A DNA stretch of 64,000 nt. Source: Effrenium voratum (Eukaryota > Sar > Dinophyceae > Suessiales > Symbiodiniaceae). The DNA is taken from positions 86,001 through 150,000 of the forward strand of contig CAUJNA010003785.1 in NCBI GenBank assembly GCA_963377175.1, read 5' to 3'. Below, piece by piece: positions 20,396 through 30,200 of the stretch. The position numbers were made by a program, and so were the translations under genes. The notes under the pieces were generated by a model. That model saw only the letters and a list, made by a program, of their open reading frames with translations. It did no database searches and was not told the DNA's origin. Position 1 is the first letter of the stretch; each line of letters begins with the position of its first letter.

Positions 20396-21331
20396 AATAA
20401 CAAAAGAGATCCCAGGTCGGATTCAGCTCCTCTTCTCTTCGCCAGCATCTTTACAGCTGAGTGATCCGGCTGAGGGGAAGTCTCAAAGGGCATGTCCAAG
20501 GACTCCGAAGACACAGATCTGAATCCGAACCTCTCCGCTTGAAGGGCGGGTCATTCAAAACCACTTGGAACTTATTCAAAGGACTTTTTTTTTGTCTGAC
20601 CTGATTAACCGCTCAGGTCATGACCCTCCCAAAGGACTTGTTCAAAACCATTTTGAGTTGGCGCTCAGGTCAAGACCCTCCCAAACTTCCCAAGCAAAGA
20701 AACAATAGGCGGTGCTCGAATGCCACTGTTGCTCGGCTAGTTGATGTCACAACCTGAAAAAATCGCAATGCACACCAACGACCAGGTAGGGTATCTGCGC
20801 AAGTTCATGTCCCAGTTCTGAGATTTATCGCATAAATCGAACCGAATGGGGCCTTTGAAACCTGCCTGACAAAAAAGAAATGCAGAATCACACCCTCCAC
20901 GATTAAAACCCAAAAACGGAACATGTCCCTTCCCTGTGGCAAATGTTGGCGCCTCAGTGAATCGAATCCGGTTGCAACCCCCAGTCTCGTGGCTGGATTC
21001 CTTTTCTTTCAAGGGCCCTCTCCCTGTCTCGGGCCAAACACTCTAAGGAAAGGAGAGCGCACATAAATGTCACTTGGGGTGTGAAATAGCGAGGCCTCTC
21101 AACATTTGATTCGTGAAACGTGGTTCTGGTCCCCCTTTAGGGTCCCAGGCTTTTGATCAAACATGGCACTGGGGGGACACGCCAGTTGACCTTGGCTTTG
21201 CTTAATCAAACATGGTGAGAAAGGGAGACCCCCCCATTTAACGTGACCCTCACCCCTTCCTTCCTTCCTTTCCATAAACATCTAATAAGTGGTCTTTGTT
21301 TGATCCTCATAAGTCTTTTTTGGATGCCTAT

Positions 21332-21424
21332 CCTAGGTCCTCCAGTAGAGAGGTTAGAATAAGGCTGCCAACTTTTTTTCTGTAGACTATCTTAGTAGGG
21401 GAACCCTCCCAACCACAAAAGGGG
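21332..21424. repeat. Dispersed element, family D copy 3
   Basis: CTAGGTCCTCCAGTAGAGAG, TTCTGTAGACTATCTTAGTA and GGGGAACCCTCCCAACCA match copies 1 and 2. Confidence 0.7.
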
Positions 21425-21500
21425 AGAGAAGGGCAGGGCACCTAGCTGGGAGACCTAGTATCCCTGCACCCTCCATTCCCTCAATGCCAAACGATCCAAC

Positions 21501-21563
21501 CGCGCCTTCGGAGCCGTTCGCGCGGGGAAGCGGCCGGTTGGGCGGCGCCGGGGAAGAAGGCAC
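21501..21563 (-). CDS. Putative exon, VPSSPAPPNRPLPRANGSEGA
   Basis: This 63-nt block lies between AAGCGGCAG|G and a GT donor (GGCGCG|GTTGG). It encodes a Pro-rich linker with near-complete GC3, phase 0 at both ends. A GC donor five bases earlier is an alternative. It fits in phase between the exons at 24116-24296 and 17180-17287. Confidence 0.45.
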
Positions 21564-21636
21564 CTGCCGCTTGGGTTTTGCTTGGGAACGTGTCCGGGGT
21601 CCATCGAAGGTCTGGCCCAAAAAAAGGAAACATCTC

Positions 21637-21782
21637 CTTTTTCTAGGGGTTGATTCCAGTTCCATTCTTTTCAACCATCGTTCTTTCCAAAAAGCGGATC
21701 CGTTTTCCCTGGGTTTCCGGAGGTTATCTAGAAAGATCCGGATCCCCTGGGTTCAGAATGGGGAAGGTACCCCTAGACTTTT
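21637..21782 (-). mobile_element. Introner-like element, family E copy 2 with 5-bp TSD
   Basis: The element occupies 21642-21777 with CTTTT on both sides (21637-21641 and 21778-21782). Its ends TCTAGGGGTTGATTCC and GGTACCCCTAGA are inverse over about 9 bp. Read on the minus strand it starts TCTAGGGGTACC and ends AATCAACCCCTAGA, so it carries a GT near one end and an AG at the other, like a self-contained intron. Confidence 0.78.
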
Positions 21783-22072
21783 GGGAATCTTTTGTTGGAT
21801 GGACCCAAACAAAATGGCATTGGTTCTCCTTTTGGGGTACTCAAAAAAGGACACATCCGGTTTCGGAGAGTCAGAATTTACGGTCCCACGCCACCAACAA
21901 ACACTGAAACCGGGCTCTTGGACAGAACGCTGCGCTTCAATGCTTGTGAAGGTGCCTCTCAAAATTGGGAGCCCTCTTAGCGAAGCAAGGACATGAAATT
22001 CCTGCCTTCAAGTGTTTGGCCCAGCCATTGTCTGGACATGGAGCAAAAGATATGAACAGGTTCAAACCACAT

Positions 22073-22203
22073 ACTTGGCCATGGGTCAAAACCCCGTACC
22101 CCCAGTGAACATCCCAATCCAACCGCTAAAATAGAAGAGAATGAGTGGTGAATTCACCTATCTCAAAATGGGATCCCAAAACGGTGTTGAACCATGGCCA
22201 CTT
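22073..22203 (-). mobile_element. TIR element, family C copy 3 with 4-bp TSD
   Basis: ACTT flanks 22077-22199 on both sides. The left end GGCCATGGGTCAAAACCCCG and the inverse right end GGCCATGGTTCAACACCG form an imperfect TIR. The interior is the inverse of copies 1, 2 and 4. Confidence 0.78.
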
Positions 22204-22481
22204 GTGGCTGGCGAAACAGAAGTTCAGGCTGAGTTCACTCGTCACCTCGAGAGCCTGCGCGCGCCGCGCGCCGCGAGTCGTTCAGGCTTGACTCAAGCGA
22301 GTTCGACGTGGGTCAAGCTACCCAGCCGCTGGCCGTGTTGGACTGATCACTTGTCGCTAAGCTAAGGGACACCTTGGGCTGACTTGGCTTGCGAACTGGG
22401 CTGACAAAACGAACGAGGAGTTATCGGGCAGCGAGCATGGGCAGCGACCTTCAATCAAAAATGCAGTTGCCGGGCCGGCCA

Positions 22482-23243
22482 TCAAGCCAAGTTCATGCCT
22501 TCTTCAAACGGACTCACCATCACAAAGGGCTCAACATCACAGCCTCTGCCAGGCAGTGCGGCCTTGAGTAAGGCTTCCGCCGCTTCCGTTTGGAGGTTGT
22601 GGATGTGGGGGATAATCGTATACTGGGCCTCCAGCGTGAGGCCCTCGACAAACTTGGCAGTGAGGAGCTCCTTGGCACTGATAGACCGGCAAATGCTGTG
22701 GCAAATCGCCGCCTGACACGTCGCATCCAGCTTCAGCACCTCGTCTAAGTGAGAGGTGCCGGCTAGAGCTTTGGCCAGGAGAGTCTGCGTCTCGTCAAAG
22801 ACATATCCTGATTTTAGTAGCGCTGTCTCGAAAAACTTTACGACATCCTTCACCTCCAGGGCGCCCTCCGTGTACTTCTGTATTCCCAGCCTCAAGAAAG
22901 AAATGCAATGCTCGGCATCAGTATTACTCCACTCCGCTAGCCCGACTGCTCCGTGCCAACGCCATTCACTATCTTTGTAAGCCAGCACAAGCAAGCGGCG
23001 GCTGAAAGCTGCGAAATAGCTGGGGTATGCCTCCAGGAATTTCAGCGCAAGTGGCAGGCCTGCAATGTGGTGCTCGACACCTGTCCCGAGAATGCCCGCC
23101 ACCTTGTCGACCGCTGCCGGCCCACGATTGCACCAGTGCTTCAGCTGGTGCTCCACGTACGCGAGCAGCTCGTCATGCTTGTGTCTCACAGCATCTCGAT
23201 ATGTATCCTGGCGGCCAGCCACCAAACTCGGACGCTTGAACAT
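22482..23243 (-). CDS. Hypothetical protein, 253 aa, single exon
   Basis: A complete ATG-to-TGA frame with no intron, starting MFKRPSLVAGRQDTYRDAVR. It is predicted to be largely helical: repeated amphipathic stretches such as HKHDELLAYVEHQLKHW, LPLALKFLEAYPSYFAAFSR, VKDVVKFFETALLKSGYVFD and LTLEAQYTIIPHIHNLQTEA. No signal peptide, membrane span or catalytic motif recognised; Cys and His do not form a known site. It ends in an acidic tail, FVMVSPFEEGMNLA. It shares the strand of the flanking exons, but its codon use is less GC3-biased, so it may be a retroposed gene copy or an unannotated family member. Real coding is likely because of length and amino-acid texture; function unknown. Confidence 0.6.
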   Translation of the reverse strand: MFKRPSLVAGRQDTYRDAVRHKHDELLAYVEHQLKHWCNRGPAAVDKVAGILGTGVEHHIAGLPLALKFLEAYPSYFAAFSRRLLVLAYKDSEWRWHGAVGLAEWSNTDAEHCISFLRLGIQKYTEGALEVKDVVKFFETALLKSGYVFDETQTLLAKALAGTSHLDEVLKLDATCQAAICHSICRSISAKELLTAKFVEGLTLEAQYTIIPHIHNLQTEAAEALLKAALPGRGCDVEPFVMVSPFEEGMNLA

Positions 23244-24115
23244 ATATCATACCATACTACAATTACAAGAGCAACCCAGATACTACAATTACAACAGTCC
23301 TACATATAGCCCAACTGAACAAGGCGTTTGTGCAACATGCTCCCGTCCTCCAGCTGAGGTAGCCCCAGCAGTGGCTGTTGCAAGCTGCTGCTCAGATCGC
23401 TCAACTCCTGGCATGCATGGTGTGCCTTGGCAAAGCTGCAAATTAGCTCCATGTCCCGATCGCTGTGAATGAGTCCACAAATTGGGGCGGTGCACATGTT
23501 CAGAACGTCGTTCTGGCAGTTCAGCATGAAAGCCTTTGCCGAGCAACGGGGTCAAAAATCACCATGCACTACACATGTAAATGATTGGGCCTTGTAATTC
23601 TGTATCTGTGTTCTTCCCAACCGCTTGCCGAGTCCGGGAAATCCACGGCCGGACTACCAACTGTGCTATCTGCCTACCTCTCCTGGACGCCAAGTGTATT
23701 CAGAATCAAAGGATTCTGCAAAAGAGGAAGTGTGAACCTTGGCCTAAAAATTGCATCCTGGAAGCTCCTTTAGTCCTTTGGAAAGAGGAGGAGCCCAGTT
23801 GATTGATAGCAACGCTGGCGTGCTGCAGACCAAACAAGGCACAAACAAATGGGGCCCAGTAACAAACCTGCTCTGCTCCCTGTTGATCATTGAAGGTCAT
23901 ACAGGTTTGTCAGGTGGACAGGGGAGGAACATCGTGTGCACTTGTGTTGTTTATTCTGTTGGGGACCAGCTGAACAAAAAGCAAGATCTCTGGGGAAGTG
24001 GCCTTCAGTTCCTCCAACGGGAACATTTAACCCGACATGCTCGAAGTAAGACCCAGCTGGCAGATCTCCCTCACCTGCCTTTCACGAACGGCCAAAAGGG
24101 GCCTTCAGTTCCCAC

Positions 24116-24296
24116 CTTCCTCCGAGAGGCCAGCTGACACACGCGCAGGGCGGCGGCCACGTCCTTCGGGCGCTCCGGCAAACCCCAGATCTGGGCCGCC
24201 AGGCACCCGACGTCCGCCGCGGCGAGGCCCGCGCCGAGGTCGAGCTTCAGCGGGGCGTCGGCTTGGGAGCGCTGCTGATTGAGGAAGGGGAGCTTC
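24116..24296 (-). CDS. Putative exon of 181 nt, KLPFLNQQRSQ...ASRRK
   Basis: After CACGCAG|G the frame gives KLPFLNQQRSQADAPLKLDL, GAGLAAADVGCLAAQIWGLP and ERPKDVAAALRVCQLASRRK before a GT donor, with strong GC3. It starts in phase 2 and ends in phase 0. Looks like two or three short helices around IWGLPERP. No family recognised. It lies between the ubiquitin-like gene and the exon at 21501. Confidence 0.6.
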
Positions 24297-24440
24297 CTGC
24301 GTGGCGGTTGCTCGTGAAGAAGCAAACGACACATTGCGTCAAACCATCATGAGCATGAGAACAGAGAAAAGCAGGAAAGCGGCCATGCGCAGGATGGGTC
24401 AACTGACGACTGTCAGAAAGAGCGAGCAGAGAAGAAAACC

Positions 24441-24482
24441 ATATATATATATATACAAAGTCTATATATATATACAAAGTCA
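24441..24482. repeat. Paired (TA)n runs with ACAAAGTC spacer
   Basis: Two TATATATA runs, each followed by CAAAGTC, form a short direct duplication. Confidence 0.7.
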
Positions 24483-24999
24483 CTAAGAGCAATAGAGCAT
24501 CTCCAGAATAGCCTCCGGCAGGTACATCATCTGCGTGTCTTCCGACGAACGCACCTCCACTGCATGAACAGGCGAAGCAAACCAGGACGACATCCTCAGC
24601 TGCGTCGTGGGATCACGCATCTAGGGGAGCCACGTACTACGGAACCAATACTTCTAGGAGTCATCCATTTCCCTGCATCATGTGTTTGGCGGGTTTGTAG
24701 CAAAAAGGATCCCGGATGGTATAGAAAACACTTGCCAGGTAATGGATTCACCAAGGCTGTTGCCCCATGAGCAGTGGCTTGCAAACCACTCGCAAGCCAT
24801 GTCTAAGCCATGGATTGGGGCACCAACTGCCACAAAGCGAACTGCTGCAAATCACAGGGCAAGCCAAGACAAGGAACTCGAGGCTCGGCTTGGATGGCTG
24901 GCAAAAAGGGCGCAAGTGCCCTCCACGGATCAGAGCTGTCGGACTTTAGATCTTGATCCGAAGGTCCGCTGCGGTTGATCTGGACGCACGAACTGAAGG

Positions 25000-27060
25000 T
25001 CCAAACCTCCCAATCAACGGTTGAATGACGAGCCAACCAGCTCGCGACTCACATCCAAGTTGGCTGGTGGCGCCCTTTGAGAGGGGCACCAAGGAAGCTC
25101 CCTTGACAATGTCAGGCCTCGGGCACCGCAGAGCCGCGATCCTGTGAGCGCTCCGGCGTGCTTGCAAGGCATGCAGGTTGATTTGCAGATGCGCCAAGAC
25201 TTAGTTGGACTCTTGGGTCTGGAACAAGCAGCAAACAAAAACTCGCCACTTGGGGGGATCCCCAGTTTTAACACATTGGTCGGCCCACACAAGTGAAGGA
25301 ACTTCTTAAGGTCAAAAAGCGGACTGCCCAAGCTGGGTGCATTCCGTTTGGCTTCCCCTCAAAACAATCAGCAGTTCCCAACATGACGCCATTTGCTTAC
25401 ACGCCCGCAAATTCAATCGGCGCTCTATGGTTTTGACCCTTCTAGCGCCGCTCGAAAAAGCCAGTCCACAGGATTAACAAAAACCTCGCCCTCATTTTGG
25501 GTAACACAAAATGTATTGATCCCAAACCAAACTTTGCCCAAAGGACCCGTCCCCCTTTCCCCATAAAAAAAGGCGTCAAGGTCAACCTCCGAAGCCAACC
25601 ATCGGAGCCCGGAGGGGGTTCATCAGGCCTGATCGCACTGCTTGAGACCTGGAAGTCTCAACAAAGCTCCGAAGCTGGGTCCTGTAGAACTCATAGCGCT
25701 ATAGCAGTTTCTCAGTGGCAGCAAAAACCTACCAGGATCAGCAGTTTACCCATTGTTTAGTGGAAGGAACTCAAGCAAGTTGGCGCCTTTTCGAGCCAAT
25801 TTGGGAGTTTAACCGTTCCTATTACAGTTTACCTTCATAGACCCCCAACCACAGCCCCAGGCCCAGGGCTCACCTTATAAACCCCACTTCTCAGCGAAAG
25901 AGAGAGCCTTTGAAGCGGGTGTCCTCACGTTTCGAGGCTAACCCTAGTGAAGTTTTAAGCCCACTCTGTATATATGCCAGGAGTACGCACATCATCGCAC
26001 ATCCTTACATGAAGTCATTTGACAAGCCCCGCAAATGTGTTTGTACCCTCGAAGTGAAGGACGGTGTGGTATACAAATCCCTCCGTGTCATTGATCAACG
26101 GCAGTGCAAAGGGTGGATTACTTTGGCCAAACGCCTGAGTTCATCAAGGCAAGTCGTAGCATGAAAACTGGGCAGGACGATATTTGCGACGAGACAGGGA
26201 TTCCTTGCAAATCACGTATCTGTGAGAGAAATTGGTTTCATGCCAATCTGAAGGCGCAAAGATGCCGATGCTGACATTTCCAGGCGCAAGCCATTATTGC
26301 TCTCCGGTGAACAAATCCAGGGAGCCCAGAAAGCGGTTTTCCTAAGAAGAATCCTGTCACAGCATCACCAACAAAAACAACCAAGCGGCTTCGTTCCATG
26401 CCAAGCGTTCAAATCGCATAAGCCAAACCTCAAAACGGTTGACTCCGATACACTGAACGGCCGGTTCAGCCCTTCCGGTGTCCTGGGGCGGTGGAAAGGA
26501 AGGACAGGGCGGCAACCTCCTTACCTCGGTCGCAGCAACGTCCATGTTCGGCCAAACGGATGGGTTTTGCTTCCACGCTAACAACATCTAGTCTCACACG
26601 AGAAAAAAAAGAGAGAGAAAAAAAAAAGTTCCCATCCTTCAGCAGGACTAAGAGTGTGTAACCACCAAGCACATCAGCTTGCTGTTTCGAGGCGGCAGGA
26701 TTCTGTACTTTGAAAGACACGAGCTATCTCTACTACTCACTTGCTGACATGCTGAGTGGGTGCCCAACAAAAAAGTCCAAACTTTGTATTCACCACTAAA
26801 ATGGTCTTCCCAAACTCAGGAGGTGAGACTAAGCCCCTCATGAGCTTGCTTACCAACCTGCTGGCTCCGCAAAATGGCCTCAAGCATCTATACCTTACTT
26901 TTGCTTCCCAATAATTGGTCCTTGGGATTGGTGGTGTTTTTGGTGGTTGGGGGTGGTTTCCCCATTACAAGAACCAGAGGTTCAACTCCAATCCAAACAA
27001 TCCAAACCACCAAATGAGGGGTTCCCAACGTTACTTGCTGCTTCGACCCGGGAATATTGA
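25000..27060. other. No gene recognised
   Basis: Unique sequence of intronic texture. Short frames only, no motif, no GC-rich exon-like island. Confidence 0.4.
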
Positions 27061-27090
27061 ATGAGTATCACTGTCACCTTGTGGCTTCCT

Positions 27091-27213
27091 TTAAGGGAAT
27101 CGGCCGATGACGCGGCTGGTGCGGCCGATTTTCCTCGATGCCTCGATGCCCATGGGGCCCCGGGCGCGCCGGGTCTTGGCCTTGCGCCAGTGGGAGAAGT
27201 CGGGCGCCGGGCC
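27091..27213 (-). CDS. Exon 6 of the ubiquitin-like gene, basic
   Basis: After GACGCCAG|G the frame is GPAPDFSHWRKAKTRRARGP, then MGIEASRKIGRTSRVIGRFP and a TAA at 27091-27093. Either the gene ends here, or a GC donor (GAG|GC at 27141, or CG|GC further up) leads to the 24.2-kb exon. Confidence 0.55.
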   Translation of the reverse strand, partial: GPAPDFSHWRKAKTRRARGPMGIEASRKIGRTSRVIGRFP

Positions 27214-30200
27214 CTGGCGTCCGGAAGCCGCCGGAGGCGAACTTGGGGCGCCCAGCAGCTCAGGGAAAGGAACGGAAGGAAAAAGTCAAACAAAAAGAAG
27301 GGGGCCAAGCTCTTGGATGTTTGGGTGAAAAAGGAAAGTAAAAAAAAAAGGAAGATCAAGCTCTTGGATGTTTGGGTGAAAAAGGAAAGTCAAAAAGAAG
27401 GAAGCTAATGGAAGTTTGGAGTGGAAAGGAACGTCGAAGAAAACTCAAAGGAAATAGCTTGAGCCAGCCCAAATCCAGATATCTCCCAAGCATGGTGGGG
27501 CCAAACATTCCAGCACTTTTGCTTTAAGTGTTGCACGTCCCATTTTGGTGCTGCTTAGGTACGCTGCATCTGCTTTGAGTGTTAAGTTCTTGGGGAGCTT
27601 CTGCATTTTGGAGGGAATGCATGCAGCATAAGTCGACAACTGTGCTCCTGTTGAGTAGACACTCACGGTTCAGGGAGGAAACAGAAGAGATCGAGCCTGA
27701 AGTTCCTCCATTCTGTATTTCATTGGGGCGTTGGCCACACATCCGTCACGCTTCACCAGCACAACCCTTGGACCCTTGGCCATTCCTTGACGCTTCTCGC
27801 CCCGGCCGGCTTCTGTCTCTCCCTCTTTTCGTGGGTTACGATCTCCGGCCGATCCGCCCGATCTCCCGAAGCGGGAGCCGCACCTTGGGCTTGGGCGGCA
27901 GCTGCTTGCCCAGGATCACCCGCGCGGGCTTGGCCAGGGCGTAGTCCTGGCCGCGCGGGGGCCACCGGTCGCGCGCGGCTTTTTGGGGCGCCGCGCGCGC
28001 CGCTCGCTGGGCGCTCAAAAGGCCGGGGCTGGCACTGGCAGAAACCGAAAAATTCACGTGGAAGCGTTCGACCTTCGGGGGTGGACCATGTTTGGACCAT
28101 GTTCCTGTTAAAGGGAACGAGTCCCGAACGTCAGGTTCCATGTGCAATTGGTGGGAGGGGAATGGCTGAAAGCGGGTCGCTTTTTTGATGGGGTTGAATA
28201 ACATCAGCCGTAAAGAGTTGCTCAAGCCCGTGGGCAGAATCACTTTTCAATGACTAGGGCCGCCCTTTTGGAGCCAGCTAGCGTCTAAGATGTGTTCATG
28301 TACGTGTCGCAACGAGCTCAGGATGCATCCGAATGGTTGGGTTTATGTTGGCTCTGCTTCGAACATCTATGCGCTACTTCTACGCCTGGGTGCTGGACAC
28401 TTTACTGTCTAGTAGCAAGATGAGAACATGGCGGGTTCTGGCGTCGAAGCTTGGCTGCAGGCTAACACCCCAGGCCGGGAACCCACCCCCAATCTTCCCC
28501 AAGACCTTTCTGCAAAGGGCCAAGGGGGTGCCAAGCGCGTAGGGGATGAGTCCTTGCTAACAATATGCACAACTTGATACAAATACCTGAAGCAAAGGAT
28601 CCTCGCTGTAGTTTGTGCAGAACAATGGCCCGCCTTTTCAATTTGAAGGTGCGACGTGGCTCCCCTCCACAATTTGAAGCCGGCGTTCCTCCCTTCTGGA
28701 AGGCCGGATAGTCTTTATTTCAGGCTTGCCCCCATGGATGCCTCTGCTGGTAAAAAGTTATCTGCGCCCAGTTCAAACTTGGGTGAAAATTCAAATTGTA
28801 GAGTGTTTCTTCTTAGTTGTTGATTGTTTTTCTTAGTTCTTGATTGAGCGCCATATTAAATATACAAAAAGGAAACCAAAAGGCGTGTCCCTCAGTCTGT
28901 TCCGCAAGTAAACCACGCGACATGAGACAAGCCTCGCCTTCAGCCGGCGGCCCGGCTTGAGATCGTCCACCAGGCCGTCGCGACCTCCGCTGGTTTCAGG
29001 AGACGGCGAGACATGGACCTGAAGAATCAAGCACATAAACTGGCATGGTGCCCCTCCTCCATAGGCAAAACACATTGTTGATATACACATCATATACAAA
29101 TATACATGTATGCTTTCTACAAATATTTATTTACGTTGTGATTTTGGACGGGAACTTCTGCCGCCGCAGCAAAAAAACGCCGTTGAATTCCAGAAACGCC
29201 GGCAGTTTGCAAGAAACGCCGTTGGCCCCTGGCTGATCCAAATCAGCTCAGGGCCTCGGCGCAAAGCAGTCTCAGAAGGTAGCAACATGAAGCGCTGAAC
29301 ACAACACAAAACTGACTCTCGCCCCCTTGCAAGGCGGCTTTGGTCGATCTGTGACACCTGGATCACTCCTCAAGAAAGCGTTTGCGATCTTGAGTTCCGC
29401 CGTTGGGACGCGCGTTTCCGCCGTTGGGATGCGCGTTTCCGCCGTCGGGACGCGCGTTTCCGCCGTCGGGACGTAGGTTTCCGCCACCGGCAAGTCAACA
29501 CATTTGGCGGTAAAGCTCGATGGGTATTCCAACAGGTCGCACCGAGTTTCACAAACCCACAAAGCCTAGCACAAAACCTGGCAAAGTTGCATAGTCGCGG
29601 TCAGGTGCGCAGATCTTGCAAAGCGGCCCACGTCAGGCAAAATGCCCACAAACCGCAAAAACACCGTCGCAGATTGAAAAACGCCGCCACAACCAGCTCC
29701 CCATCAAGTTCCGCCGCTGGACGGCAAAAGGCGCCTTTTCGAGTCTCAGGCTCAAATTTTCGCCTTTTGGAGTTTATATAGATATGTATCCACATTTATA
29801 CACAAGATGTTTAGACTTGTTTAGTCGACTGCCTCCTTTCGGCTTTGCGGCAGATCGCACCGCTTCCCCAATGCTTTCACTTCCAGTCGCGAGCTGCCTT
29901 CGCTTCAGGAAGCGGCGAACGAAAGAGTTGCCTCAAATCGTGGCGCAGGATCAACTCCCCTCGTGTGTACATGGACACGCGATGTGAACAGTTCTACTTT
30001 CTCAGGTGATTCCGGGACAGACCCCGGCAAGGCCCTTGACAGACGGCATGAACGGCCAAGGATTAGTTTGCCAGTGCCCAAGAACCGGTTTTAGAGCAGC
30101 GAGCTTCGAGGGAAGCCTAAAGCGAATCACAGCGGGAGTCAACGAAATCAGAAACTAGGACTTAAGACCGAGATCATGTTTCCCAGCATCCTTGACCACA

